Counted from the stretch's first letter, positions 27,739-37,714 are shown. The stretch: 64,000 nucleotides of DNA from Lichenihabitans psoromatis (GCF_004323635.1 NZ_CP036515.1:3721501-3785500), one strand, 5' to 3'. A program made the numbers and translations. Notes: generated by a model from the sequence alone, not told the origin.

Positions 27739-30700
27739 TCAATTCGGCACGAGGCCGCCAGCGGGACCGACGGCGTGATCTCCTTGCGGGATCGTCGATG
27801 CGGCAGAGGGATCGATACCCTGCTGTGCCGCATTATCGATGGCGCCGAAGATCTTCCGTAAAAATCCGGGCGCCAGCGCCGACAGCGGGTTGAAACTCAG
27901 CACAGGCGAACTCGCCGAACCATCGATGCGGTAGTTCAGCGCGAACAAGCCTTCATGCGCGCCCCCACCCAGCAACATGCCCACCACTGGAATTTGCGAG
28001 AAAAGATTGTTCAGACCGTAGATCGGGACGAACGTGCCATTCAGCGCGACGCGATCATGCGCGAAGTCGATCCAACCCTCGACGGTGGCACCGACCTGCG
28101 GGCCGAACATCGAGCCCTGGCGGACCTCGATCTTGTTGCCGACGCGGGAGAAATAAGCCTCCAATTTGGTGAAGCGGGTCGCCGACGTGTCGATCCGGGC
28201 CCCGGCATTGCGGCTATCACCCGGGATCTCCTCCGACGCCAGTTTCTTGATCGCCGGATCTTCCTTGATGGTGAAGTCGTGCACGACCGTATAGCCGTCC
28301 ATCCGGCCATCGACGAACTTCAGCGTCGTATCCAGCCGTCCACCATCCATCCGCTTGTAAAGATCGAGGAACGACAGCGTTGCGCCGGCATCCTTCGCGG
28401 CGATCACGATGGTCGAATTCGCGCCCTGGCCGACCGTGTTGGCCGACAAGGTGCCTTTGCCCAAACGTCCTGTCATTTGCACGCGGCGGAAGTTTCCGTT
28501 CCGTCTCACGAGACGCAGGTCGGCATTGGTCAAGGCCTGGCTGTTCTGCCCGGTCAGGATGTTGGCGTGTAGATCGAGGTCGAGGTCTTTCGTCGTCGCG
28601 TCGTTGCTCGATCCGGAATCGCCGGTCGTCAACGATTTCAGGAAGGGGCGCGCATCGACGTTACTGCCCTTAACGACGAGTTTCAGCCCCTCGTTGGTCA
28701 TCGTGATGTCGGCCCGCATGTCATCCCCGGGCGACAACCGAAGTTGCGTCAGCTTGGCGCCTTCAAATCCACCTTTGCTGTCGAGTTCCGCCGACCCCCT
28801 GATTGAGGTTGCGCCACTGTCGAAGACGATCTGGTCGAGCTGCACACCGTCAGATTGCTGCGTGGCCGTAAAGGTCGCCTTCGACGCTTTGCCGGCTGCC
28901 TTTTTCAATCCGGGAAGGGGGGAGTCGAGAACGGCGCGCGTAAGATCGACATCGATTGACGCTTTTCCCGACTCGCCGCCAGATAAAGTGGTGCTGATCT
29001 TCGCCGAAATCGGTCCGGTCACGCTCTTGCCAAGGGTGAAGCCGGCTTTCGCCCGCGCCGCATCATCGAGCGTGATCGAGACGACAGCTTCGCTCGGCGC
29101 GGTTCCGGCTGGCTTCTTGAGGTCGATCGTTGCGGGCGCGCCATACATGCGGCCTTCACCACGGGCGTGGATCCCGGCTTTGTCGGCCACGATGTTGACG
29201 GTCGCGTCTTCGAGCGGTTCCTTGCCGATGACCTTGTCGACGAAAAAGTCCTTTGCGACGGCCACGACCCCGATCTTGGTCTCGTCAGGCGGCACGTGAT
29301 CGCCGACCTTCAGGTTGATGGTCATGCGTCCATCGATCTGGCCGGATACGGACGAGGCGTCGATCGGCAGATCCGCATAGGGCTTCAACGCGTCGCGCGC
29401 GAGCAGATCCGCCATGGCATCGATGCCACCCGTGATCCGGAGCGCGATGACGGCTGGGGACGGTTTGGGGTCGGTGCTCGGGATCGTAAAGGTGCCATCG
29501 CTGAGGAACAACTTGCGACCCGGTGAGACCTCCATCTCGCCCTTGCTGGCCGCAAACGTCAGCGTGTCGCCCGTCAGAACGCCGTTGCCGTCCAGGCCCT
29601 TCAGCGGCGGCACGCCATTCATGAACGTCAACGAGGCGTTCGAGACGCCGAATTCGATGTGGGAATGATCGTCCGGGACCGAATGCTGATGCTTCATCGT
29701 CTCGAGATCGACGTCTGTCAGCGCGAACTTGCCGCGCCCATAATCGAGCGTCCCACCCTTCAGGTTGGCCAGGAACCAGGCGCGCGGCGGCGATGCCACC
29801 CAATTGGGCCAGAGACGAATCACGACCGGTCCCGGCATCCGACCGGTGTCCATCGTGCTCGTGATGAGAAAGCCGCCTGTGTCGTTGCCCTGAAACACCG
29901 CATCCATGCGAAATGCGACGTCGGGTCCACGGACGCTGAAGTTTTGCACCACGACCTTTTTGGCGAGCATGTCGACATCGATCTTCATGTCGATGGCGTC
30001 GAGTTTGATCGGCTGCTCTCCCGGGCGCTCGGTTCCAAAAATGCCGGTCGAGGTCCCGACGACCTGCCACGGCGCACCATTCGTTTCGGGCGGGATGGCG
30101 CGCACCCCAAATTGAAAGCTCGACTCACCCGCCTTGAGATTGCCCCGGCCAAAATCGACCTCACCCGTGGCTGGATCGACCCGCAGCGTGACGTCGATGC
30201 CGTCCACCATCGCGGGCTCGTGATCGGGGTCGTCGAGCCGGAAATAGCCAGACCCCAGACTGAGATGACCCTCCGCACTCGTGAGGCTGCCGTCGGGCGC
30301 CGCTGCCATGTTCATGTTGAGCGACAACGGCATGTCGGTATCGAATGGCATGGTCCGAAGCCCAGCCGCCAGCATCATCTCGTCCATGGACAGATGGTCC
30401 ACCGTCAGGTCGAGCATCTTGGTTCCATCCGAGGCCTGATTAACGCGGGCCGAGAATGACCAATGTCCGCTCGGCCCATCGGCGTCCGCCGTCAGGTAAA
30501 TCCCACCATTGGCTTCGCGGTCGAAATCGACTTCGAAATTCTTATAGGTCATCGACGCTTTTCGCAGGCGGTCCTCGACCACCAATGTGCCTCGTTTGAT
30601 GCCGAAGCGGTCGAGTGCCCGGAAGGGGCTGGCGGGATCGAAGACGGTGTCGACCACCTTGGCAACCACGGCGGCGAGTTCGCGAGGGAATCGCTTCGCC

Positions 30701-31359
30701 GGACGCGCGTCGCTTGCCAGCATCGGCGTCTCGCCGTTGACGACGGCCGTTTGATTCGGGGCCGCGGGCGTGACAACCTCTGCGGCACTCGCGAAGATGG
30801 TGGTCAGAGGCGTGTCGGCAATCTGATCGGCGCCCGCCGAGATGGCGATGGCCCCATCCTCGAGCCGCACGACCCGCATCAGAATATCCTGCACCTCGAG
30901 GCGCTTTGGCGACACACGGCCAAAGAAGAGCTCGAAGGGACTGACCGCGATGCCTGCACGCGGTGCCGCCATGACGGTCCGGCCGGCATGATCCTTGATG
31001 GTCAGCTGGCGTAACGACAAGGTCGGACCATGGTCGGTCTGTTCGATCGCGGTCGCACCGATCGCAAAGGCATAGCCGCCGCCGACCCGCTCGCCGAGCG
31101 CCTGAGTGATCTGCTGGCCGAGGTCGACGTCGATGGGTCCCTGCGCCAGCCGCATGAAGAAGACGCCGCCGGCGATCAGCCCGAGAAAGAGGATACTGGC
31201 GAGGAAGGCCATGCCGGTGACGCAAGCCCGGCGGAAACCCCAACGTCGAACCCGCCCCGTCGCGCCGCGCGCCGGACGGATCCCTGCGGAACCGCTTTTG
31301 ACAAGGCGATGTTTGGGAGGGTCGATCGTATCGGCCAAACCGTCGAGATCCTTTTGCAT
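27739..31359 (-). CDS. AsmA-like / DUF3971 envelope protein
   Basis: A 1206-residue protein with a basic cytoplasmic N-terminus, one membrane anchor (about residues 48-70, FLASILFLGLIAGGVFF) and a long periplasmic beta-rich region. The C-terminal section (GSMFGPQVGATVEGWIDF, then YRIDGSASSPVLSFNPLS) resembles the AsmA_2 region of AsmA/YhdP-type proteins, a family linked to phospholipid transport between membranes and outer-membrane homeostasis. Function here is inferred from family only. Divergent from the peroxiredoxin gene over 104 bases. Confidence 0.88.
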   Translation of the reverse strand: MQKDLDGLADTIDPPKHRLVKSGSAGIRPARGATGRVRRWGFRRACVTGMAFLASILFLGLIAGGVFFMRLAQGPIDVDLGQQITQALGERVGGGYAFAIGATAIEQTDHGPTLSLRQLTIKDHAGRTVMAAPRAGIAVSPFELFFGRVSPKRLEVQDILMRVVRLEDGAIAISAGADQIADTPLTTIFASAAEVVTPAAPNQTAVVNGETPMLASDARPAKRFPRELAAVVAKVVDTVFDPASPFRALDRFGIKRGTLVVEDRLRKASMTYKNFEVDFDREANGGIYLTADADGPSGHWSFSARVNQASDGTKMLDLTVDHLSMDEMMLAAGLRTMPFDTDMPLSLNMNMAAAPDGSLTSAEGHLSLGSGYFRLDDPDHEPAMVDGIDVTLRVDPATGEVDFGRGNLKAGESSFQFGVRAIPPETNGAPWQVVGTSTGIFGTERPGEQPIKLDAIDMKIDVDMLAKKVVVQNFSVRGPDVAFRMDAVFQGNDTGGFLITSTMDTGRMPGPVVIRLWPNWVASPPRAWFLANLKGGTLDYGRGKFALTDVDLETMKHQHSVPDDHSHIEFGVSNASLTFMNGVPPLKGLDGNGVLTGDTLTFAASKGEMEVSPGRKLFLSDGTFTIPSTDPKPSPAVIALRITGGIDAMADLLARDALKPYADLPIDASSVSGQIDGRMTINLKVGDHVPPDETKIGVVAVAKDFFVDKVIGKEPLEDATVNIVADKAGIHARGEGRMYGAPATIDLKKPAGTAPSEAVVSITLDDAARAKAGFTLGKSVTGPISAKISTTLSGGESGKASIDVDLTRAVLDSPLPGLKKAAGKASKATFTATQQSDGVQLDQIVFDSGATSIRGSAELDSKGGFEGAKLTQLRLSPGDDMRADITMTNEGLKLVVKGSNVDARPFLKSLTTGDSGSSNDATTKDLDLDLHANILTGQNSQALTNADLRLVRRNGNFRRVQMTGRLGKGTLSANTVGQGANSTIVIAAKDAGATLSFLDLYKRMDGGRLDTTLKFVDGRMDGYTVVHDFTIKEDPAIKKLASEEIPGDSRNAGARIDTSATRFTKLEAYFSRVGNKIEVRQGSMFGPQVGATVEGWIDFAHDRVALNGTFVPIYGLNNLFSQIPVVGMLLGGGAHEGLFALNYRIDGSASSPVLSFNPLSALAPGFLRKIFGAIDNAAQQGIDPSAASTIPQGDHAVGPAGGLVPN

Positions 31360-31463
31360 GTCACGATCAGGACTTCTGCACTCATCGTTTGCCCATTAGA
31401 ATGGCAACACGGCCTGTCCCATATACATCGAATTAGCACCCAAAAAGACGAAAGGAAGGCGTT

Positions 31464-31934
31464 ATGCCGCAAACCCTCACGATCGGCGATCCGGCACCAG
31501 ATTTCGATTTGGCAGTTTCGACCGAAACAACCTGTTCGCTCCGCTCGCTGGCGGGTCGCAAGGCCGTTCTTTATTTTTATCCCAAGGACGATACGAGCGG
31601 CTGCACCAAGGAGGCGATCGACTTCAACGCGTTGCGCGGCGCTTTCAACGACGCCGATACGGCCGTCATCGGCATCTCTCCTGATCCGATCGCCAGCCAC
31701 GCCAAGTTCAAGGCCAAGCATGGTCTCGACCTGACGCTCTTGTCCGACGACAGCAAGGCGATGTTGGAAGCCTATGGTGTCTGGGCGCAAAAAAGCATGT
31801 ACGGCCGAACCTATATGGGCGTCGAACGCACCACGTTCCTGATCGACCGGGAGGGTCGCATCGCCAAGATCTGGCCGAAGGTCAAGGTACCGGGCCATGC
31901 GGCCGACGTGTTGGCGGCCGCGCAAGCGCTGTGA
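31464..31934 (+). CDS. bcp: Peroxiredoxin, Bcp/PrxQ type (apparent 1-Cys form)
   Basis: A thiol peroxidase of 156 residues. The peroxidatic cysteine is Cys47 in KDDTSGCTKEA. In classical Bcp the resolving cysteine lies five residues later; here that position is Ile52 (GCTKEAIDF), so the protein looks like a 1-Cys variant needing an external thiol for recycling. The only other cysteine is Cys24. The rest of the fold is typical (VIGISPD, FLIDREGRI). GAAAGGAAGGCG before the ATG is a strong ribosome-binding site. Confidence 0.94.
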   Translation: MPQTLTIGDPAPDFDLAVSTETTCSLRSLAGRKAVLYFYPKDDTSGCTKEAIDFNALRGAFNDADTAVIGISPDPIASHAKFKAKHGLDLTLLSDDSKAMLEAYGVWAQKSMYGRTYMGVERTTFLIDREGRIAKIWPKVKVPGHAADVLAAAQAL

Positions 31935-32040
31935 TCCTGCGCGTCTCGCGCGCCGCATCGATCACACACTCTTAACCTTAGCGGAAACTTAACCTTAACG
32001 CGGTGATCTGAACGCCTCGGCCTCTCCGCAGGATCAGTTC

Positions 32041-33399
32041 ATGTCACCGCTTCCAATCGGGACCGCCGTTCCCTCGTCTCGATCTCGCTATGTCGTGTCG
32101 ATCGTGCGAGGCACCTCGCATCGCGGGTTTACGGTGCGGGTCGACCTCGCCTGGAGCGTGATCGGGCTTCTGATCGGCATGGCTTGCGCGGGCGTGGGTG
32201 CGGGCCTCTACCTCGCCTGTCATGACGATATGGTCGCGTCCCTCATGGCCGAACACGCCAGCATGCAATATGGCTACGAGGATCAAATCGCGGCGCTCCA
32301 AAGCCAAATCAAACACGATGCCGGGCGCGGTCGCGTTCAACAGAGCAGCCTCGATACAGAGATGCGGGCCCTCACGATCCGGGCGGAGCGGCTCGAGACG
32401 CGATCGAGCCTGCTGGGACAATTGGCCGAAGCAGCGGGCGCCGCACGACCTCAATCAGGTCGCGCGAGCCATGACCCGGCCGTCGCAATTCGGACAACGA
32501 TCCAGGAGTCCGCAGCCAGCGCGATCGACAATCCGCTCAGCTCCCCCTCGCCAGCGGTCGCGCCGGTCGTCAGCGGTTCCGATGTCACGGGATCGATCCG
32601 CGACATGCCGACCGATGCGGGTGGCGTGGCATCATCCGGCGACGATGAAACGGCATCGATTGGTCCAGGGGGTGTGAACAGCGCTTTGGCGGATGTGGCA
32701 GAGGCGCTGGAGCGGGTCGATGCGTCGCAATATCGCGCCATTGCGGCCGTCGATCAGACCGCCCGCAAGACATCCGACGACATCGTGTCGATCGTGGCGG
32801 CGTCCGGGCTTTCGGCGGCTCGGCTGAAAAGCGCAACTCCGGTCGATGCGCCGCTCGGCGGACCCTTCGTGGCCTTGCCGGTCGATCGTCTCGACGCACG
32901 GTTCGGATCGGCACTGGCGAGCCTGCAGGCTGACGTCGCGAACACGCGGCAGCTTGTGGCCAGCCTCCCGCTCCTGCCCTACGGGGCTCCGGTCCAAGGC
33001 GTTCTGGACGTGACATCGCCGTTCGGGCCGCGTCTGGATCCCTTTCTAGGGCGACCTGCCTTGCATACGGGCGTCGATCTTCGTGAAGCCTATGGCGCAG
33101 AGGTTCGATCCACCGCGGCCGGACGCGTCGTGACCGCAGGGGCCACCGGAGGATATGGCACGATGGTCGAGGTCGATCACGGCAACGGTCTCTCGACCCG
33201 CTACGCACATCTCGCCTCGGTTCTTGTCACACCAGGTCAGCGCGTGGCCCGTGGCGACGTGCTCGGTCATGTCGGAGCGACGGGACGCGCGACAGGACCG
33301 CACCTCCACTACGAGACCCGCATCGATGGCGAAGCCGTCAACCCGACCCGGTTTCTGGAAGCGGGCCAGCGCCTCGCCGCCTTGCATCTCGCGCCCTAA
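32041..33399 (+). CDS. M23 family metallopeptidase (LytM-type), membrane-anchored
   Basis: A 452-residue putative peptidoglycan endopeptidase or amidase activator. One membrane span lies near residues 38-60 (WSVIGLLIGMACAGVGAG), a probable coiled coil follows (AEHASMQYGYEDQIAALQ), then a low-complexity linker, and the M23 domain fills roughly the last 130 residues. Zinc-binding motifs are intact: HTGVD (HxxxD) and HLHYE (HxH), so it should be catalytically competent, unlike EnvC/NlpD-type activators. Acts in the periplasm. It is preceded by a 106-base gap with a repeated TTAACCTTA motif. Confidence 0.92.
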   Translation: MSPLPIGTAVPSSRSRYVVSIVRGTSHRGFTVRVDLAWSVIGLLIGMACAGVGAGLYLACHDDMVASLMAEHASMQYGYEDQIAALQSQIKHDAGRGRVQQSSLDTEMRALTIRAERLETRSSLLGQLAEAAGAARPQSGRASHDPAVAIRTTIQESAASAIDNPLSSPSPAVAPVVSGSDVTGSIRDMPTDAGGVASSGDDETASIGPGGVNSALADVAEALERVDASQYRAIAAVDQTARKTSDDIVSIVAASGLSAARLKSATPVDAPLGGPFVALPVDRLDARFGSALASLQADVANTRQLVASLPLLPYGAPVQGVLDVTSPFGPRLDPFLGRPALHTGVDLREAYGAEVRSTAAGRVVTAGATGGYGTMVEVDHGNGLSTRYAHLASVLVTPGQRVARGDVLGHVGATGRATGPHLHYETRIDGEAVNPTRFLEAGQRLAALHLAP

Positions 33400-33571
33400 A
33401 ACCGTCCGGCATTGTCTCATGAATACGACAGGCCGGTCGAATTAGTCGCTCATCCCCGCCGCCGAGCAAGATATGAGGAACAAACTTCAGTAACACTCGA
33501 CTTAAGCTACGCTTGCACGGCGCTCTCATTTGCCAGAAAGCATGAGCGCGGGGCTCGAAATGGGTGGATCG

Positions 33572-34777
33572 ATGATCGTTCGACGTGGTTCTGTGCTGGG
33601 CATCATCATAGCCTCCAGCGTTGCGCTTGCTGGCTGTACGTCCACAGAATTCGCCCGCATTCCCTATACGGCCTCCGAGGCTGCGATGGCCGAAATCCCC
33701 GGCATGTCGAACGTGCGCTTCTACGGCGATACCTCGGCGTCCGTGTTCGACAGCTTTACGACATCGACCAAAGGCGTCGCGGTCAAAACGGGCCCGGTCA
33801 ACTATCTCGCGCTGTCCGGCGGCGGCGCCGATGGTGCGTTCGGGGCCGGCCTGTTGCATGGCTTGACCGAAACCAATCGACGTCCAGATTTCACCATCGT
33901 GTCGGGCGTCAGCACCGGCGCCCTGATGGCGCCCTTCGTGTTTCTCGGACCATCCTACGATGACACGCTCCGCGATCTCTACACGGGTGATTTGGGCGCG
34001 GGCCTGATTAAGAACGTGAACCTTCTCAACGGTGTCTTCGGTAACGCGCTGGTCGAAAACGACAAGCTCGGCCGTCTCGTGAGCAAATACGTCGATCAGA
34101 CCATCATGGACCGCGTTGCGGAAGAGCATCGCAAGGGACGGCGATTGTTCGTGGCGACCACGAATCTCGACTCGCAACGGTCGGTCGTGTGGGACATGGG
34201 CGCGATTGCGACAAGCGGCTCACCCAATGCGCTCTCGCTCTTCCGACAGGTCTTGACGGCATCAGCCTCGATCCCAGGCTTGTTCCCGCCTCGCCTCGTC
34301 AGTGTCGAGGCAGGTGGACGCGAGTTCAAGGAGATGCATGTCGACGGGGGCACCATTCAGCAGGTTTTTGTGGCGCCCGATGCTGTCCTGTTCGGCGAGC
34401 AGAAGGACCGTCCGTTCCCGCAGCTCAAGAATCTCTACGTGCTGCTGAACAACAAGGTCGACCCGGTTTTTCAGGTGGTCGACAACAATGTGTTGAAGCT
34501 CGGCACACGCTCGCTATCCACCATTCTGAAGCGTGAGGTTCATAACAACGTCCAGGCCGCCTACGCCTATGCCCGGCGACACAACGTTGGCTTCCACATG
34601 GCCTCGATCGAGGCGGATGTGAGCGAGGAAGGCTCAAACACCTTCGATCAAGCTTACATGAAGAGCCTCTATGCCTATGGGATCGAGCAGGGCAAGGGCG
34701 CCAATCCTTGGACGGATGCCCCCACCATGTCGGTGCGTCCGTTGGCCAGCAACCGGAAGCTGACCGCTCAGAAGTGA
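33572..34777 (+). CDS. Patatin-like phospholipase lipoprotein
   Basis: A 401-residue patatin-family acyl hydrolase. Residues 1-22 form a lipoprotein signal ending in the lipobox LAGC (Cys22), so it should be membrane-anchored outside the cytoplasm. The oxyanion motif GGGADG is at 83-88, the catalytic serine is Ser114 in GVSTG, and the catalytic aspartate is in HVDGG near residue 268. I start at the ATG at 33572, which gives a clean signal sequence; an in-frame ATG at 33560 would add four residues. Substrate is unknown. Convergent with prfB. Confidence 0.9.
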   Translation: MIVRRGSVLGIIIASSVALAGCTSTEFARIPYTASEAAMAEIPGMSNVRFYGDTSASVFDSFTTSTKGVAVKTGPVNYLALSGGGADGAFGAGLLHGLTETNRRPDFTIVSGVSTGALMAPFVFLGPSYDDTLRDLYTGDLGAGLIKNVNLLNGVFGNALVENDKLGRLVSKYVDQTIMDRVAEEHRKGRRLFVATTNLDSQRSVVWDMGAIATSGSPNALSLFRQVLTASASIPGLFPPRLVSVEAGGREFKEMHVDGGTIQQVFVAPDAVLFGEQKDRPFPQLKNLYVLLNNKVDPVFQVVDNNVLKLGTRSLSTILKREVHNNVQAAYAYARRHNVGFHMASIEADVSEEGSNTFDQAYMKSLYAYGIEQGKGANPWTDAPTMSVRPLASNRKLTAQK

Positions 34778-34787
34778 GAAGCGTGTC

Positions 34788-34835
34788 CCCGGCTCGGATC
34801 GATCGAGCCGGGAACCCGGTGCCTTACTCGGCACC
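34788..34835. terminator. Tandem stem-loops between convergent patatin and prfB genes
   Basis: Two perfect hairpins fill most of the 65-base gap between the convergent stops: CCCGGCTCG/CGAGCCGGG (34788-34812) and GGTGCC/GGCACC (34818-34835). Neither has a clear T-tract, so efficiency as intrinsic terminators is uncertain, but the position fits a bidirectional transcription end. Confidence 0.5.
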
Positions 34836-34842
34836 CGATGAC

Positions 34843-35971
34843 TTAATCAACGTCCTCGACCTCGACAGTACGGCCCGACAGCCGATGCGCGAGCGCGGCC
34901 TCCATAAACGGGTCGAGGTCGCCGTCCAGCACGTCGTCCGGCGTTCCTGACGTCACACCGGTCCGCAGGTCCTTGACCAACTGGTAGGGCTGCAGAACGT
35001 AGGACCGGATCTGGTGACCCCAGCCGATATCGGTCTTTGACGCCGCGTCGGCGTTGGCCGCGGCTTCGCGTCGTTCGAGTTCCGCCTCATAAAGCCGGGC
35101 TCGCAACATGTTCCAGGCGGTCGCGCGGTTCTTGTGCTGCGATCGCTCGTTCTGACAGGCCACCACGATGCCGGAAGGCATGTGCGTTATCCGCACCGCC
35201 GAATCGGTGGTGTTGACATGCTGACCGCCGGCGCCCGACGACCGATAGGTGTCGATGCGGCAGTCGGTTTCCTTCACGTCGATGTCGATCCGGTCGTCCA
35301 CCAGGGGATAGACCCAAGCCGACGCAAAGCTCGTATGCCGACGCGCCGCCGAATCGAAAGGCGAAATCCGCACGAGACGATGCACGCCCGACTCGGTCTT
35401 CAACCAGCCGTAGGCATTATGGCCCTTGACCAGCAGCGTCGCGGACTTCAGTCCGGCTTCGTCACCGGCCGTTTCCTCGACAACCTCGACCTTGAACTTA
35501 TGCCGCTCCGCCCAGCGGTAGTACATGCGGAACAGCATGCGGGTCCAATCCTGGCTCTCGGTTCCGCCGGCCCCCGAATGGACCTCGATGAAGGTGTCGT
35601 TTGCATCGGCTTCGCCGGCCAGCAAAGCCTCGATCTGGCGACGTGCCGCATCGGCCTTGAGGGCCTTCAGTTGATCGATCGCTTCCTTTTCGACCCCGAC
35701 ATCATCTTCCTCTTCGGCGAGTTCGACCAGCATGATGGCATCGTCGAGATCACGCTCGAGGCGTGTCACGCCGCCCAGCCGATCTTCGAGCTCGGTGCGC
35801 TCGCGCATCAGTTTCTGGGCGAGTTGCGCGTCGTTCCAGAGCGCAGGGTCTTCGGATTTGGCGTTTAATTCGGCGAGGCGACGGGTTGCAGTATCGACGT
35901 CAAAGATGCCTCCTCAGCAGCCCTACGGACTGCTTGATGTCTTCGACGAGCTGCAGCGGTTCAGCGCGCAT
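34843..35971 (-). CDS. prfB: Peptide chain release factor 2, expressed by programmed +1 frameshift
   Basis: RF2 reads UGA and UAA stop codons. The first reading frame starts at the ATG at 35969-35971 and runs 23 codons to an in-frame UGA at 35900-35902; the body continues in the +1 frame from 35901 to the stop at 34843, giving about 375 residues in total. The body has the SPF recognition tripeptide (VRISPFDSAARR) and the catalytic GGQ (SSGAGGQHVN). The frameshift site is intact, so this is not a pseudogene: low RF2 lets the ribosome shift, an autoregulatory loop. Confidence 0.97.
35899..35914 (-). promoter_or_regulatory. prfB programmed +1 frameshift site
   Basis: In transcript order the site reads AGGAGG (35909-35914), CAT, CTT (35903-35905), TGA (35900-35902), then C. 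This is the canonical arrangement: an internal Shine-Dalgarno three bases before the slippery CUU and a poor-context UGA-C. Ribosomes pausing at UGA slip from CUU to UUU and continue into the RF2 body. Confidence 0.95.
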
Positions 35972-36067
35972 GGGTGCTCAATCTGGTTTGGGGACGACGA
36001 CCATATGGCCGCCGGGAGGCCGGACCCTAAAGCAGGACGCCCTGCCCCTCAAGGCGAAAGCCCTGAC

Positions 36068-37714
36068 CTAGCACAATGTCTGCCGGTCCATGATGGCGAC
36101 GAGGTCGACATTGCATGCCAGCGCGCCGTAGCTGAAAGCGTGATCGGGCGCGATCCGGGCCATACAGAAGGCATCCGACACGGCCGATGGCGCGTAGCGG
36201 ATCAGCAGCGCGGCCTGCAACATCACGGCCATTCGCTCCACAAGATGCCTCGCACGGGCTTCAGCGGGCGCCGTCTCGCTCATCGCCTCGCGGAGGATCT
36301 GCGCCGCACTATCGAAAGCCGCATGGATCCCGAGCGCGGGCGCCAGTTCGGCCTCGTAGGCTGCGCGGGCCGCCGGCTCCCGCGCCAGGGTCCGCAAGAC
36401 ATCGAGAGCGATGACATTGCCGGAGCCCTCCCAGATGGCGTTGAGCGGCGCTTCTCGGTAGAGGCGCGGCATCGGCCCGTCCTCGACGTAACCGGCGCCA
36501 CCCAGACATTCCATCGCCTCGTAGACGAAGTTGGAGCAGCGTTTGGTCAGCCAATATTTGGCCAGCGCCACGCCGAGGCGCGCAAAGGCACGTTCGCTCT
36601 CGTCGGTCGCAGAAAAGGCGCGAGCGACACGCATCACCAGCACGACCGCGGCCTCGTAATCGAGCGCGAGATCGGCCAGCACCGCCGTCATCAGCGGGTG
36701 TGCGATCAAGGGTTTGCCGAAAGCCATCCTGCGCGACGTGTGATGCACGGCTTGGGACAGAGCGGCCCGCATGATGCCGAGCGTGCAGGCGATCGTTCCC
36801 AGCCGTGTGTGATGCACCATATCGATGATGACTTTGACGCCACTCCCTTCCGGCCCAAGCCGGAAGGCGGCCGCATCTTCATATTCGATTTCGGCTGAGG
36901 CGTTGGATCGATTGCCCAGCTTGTCCTTTAGTCGCATGAGGCGAATGCCATTGCGCGTGCTGTCTGGTGCGATGCGCGGCACGAGAAAGCACGTCAGACC
37001 GCCCGGCGCCTGAGCCAAGGTCAGGAACCCGTCGCTCATCGGGGCCGAACAGAACCACTTGTGCCCTGTCAGCCCGTAGGTTCCGTCCTGCCGCGCGTCG
37101 GCTCGGGTTGTATTCGCGCGGACATCGCTGCCGCCCTGCTTCTCGGTCATGGCCATGCCGAGCGTGACGCCGGCTTTACCCTCGATCGGCCGCAAGGGCG
37201 CGTCGTAGCAACCGCTTAGCACCTTGGCGATCCAGGCTGCTGTCAGGTTGGGCTCGACCCGTAACGCTGGCACGGCCGCATAGGTCATGTTGATGGGGCA
37301 CATCGTTCCGGCTTCGCTCTGCGCAAAAACCGCCAGCAAAGCCGCATGGGCGACGTGACCGCCAGGCTGACGCGTCGTCCAGGCAAGGCTGTGGATCTCG
37401 TGGTCGGTCGCAAGCGCCATCAGCGCATGATAACTCGGGTGGAACCGGACCTCGTCGATCCGCCGCCCGAACCGGTCAAAGCTCGTGAGCTCTGGCGGGA
37501 ACCGGTTCGCATCCTGCCCAAGCGCCACCACGGCTTGCGATCCGACGACCGCCCCAAGCCGCATCGCGCGCTCGTCCAGCCACGCCCCCGCCTCCCGCAG
37601 CACGGCCTCGCGGAGCGCGATGTCGTCGGCATAGAGGTTACGGTCGACGAGGTCGCCCGGCTGGTTGCCGACGTCGTGAGTCGCAAGATGTGTGGTCGGT
37701 GCGAAAGGCGACAT
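36068..37714 (-). CDS. aidB: Acyl-CoA dehydrogenase, AidB-like
   Basis: A 548-residue flavoprotein of the AidB branch of acyl-CoA dehydrogenases. Family marks include MTEKQGGSDVRANTT, the FAD-side stretch TGHKWFCSAPMSD, and the C-terminal ECLGGAGYVEDGPMPRLYREAPLNAIWEGSGNVI, split here as successive short motifs. In E. coli AidB is part of the adaptive response to alkylation; whether this one is alkylation-inducible is not shown. The long N-terminal domain (about 170 residues before the first motif) is typical of AidB. Upstream of prfB by 96 bases on the same strand; co-transcription is possible. Confidence 0.85.
   Translation of the reverse strand: MSPFAPTTHLATHDVGNQPGDLVDRNLYADDIALREAVLREAGAWLDERAMRLGAVVGSQAVVALGQDANRFPPELTSFDRFGRRIDEVRFHPSYHALMALATDHEIHSLAWTTRQPGGHVAHAALLAVFAQSEAGTMCPINMTYAAVPALRVEPNLTAAWIAKVLSGCYDAPLRPIEGKAGVTLGMAMTEKQGGSDVRANTTRADARQDGTYGLTGHKWFCSAPMSDGFLTLAQAPGGLTCFLVPRIAPDSTRNGIRLMRLKDKLGNRSNASAEIEYEDAAAFRLGPEGSGVKVIIDMVHHTRLGTIACTLGIMRAALSQAVHHTSRRMAFGKPLIAHPLMTAVLADLALDYEAAVVLVMRVARAFSATDESERAFARLGVALAKYWLTKRCSNFVYEAMECLGGAGYVEDGPMPRLYREAPLNAIWEGSGNVIALDVLRTLAREPAARAAYEAELAPALGIHAAFDSAAQILREAMSETAPAEARARHLVERMAVMLQAALLIRYAPSAVSDAFCMARIAPDHAFSYGALACNVDLVAIMDRQTLC

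Noticed and set aside
31970-32000. TTAACCTTA repeats upstream of the M23 gene as a CtrA site
   Set aside because: The TTAA half-sites are separated by 13 and 2 bases, not the 7 required by the CtrA consensus.
35900-35902. prfB read as a pseudogene because of an in-frame UGA
   Set aside because: The UGA lies in a canonical programmed frameshift site (AGGAGG, CTT, TGA, C), so the gene is functional as written.
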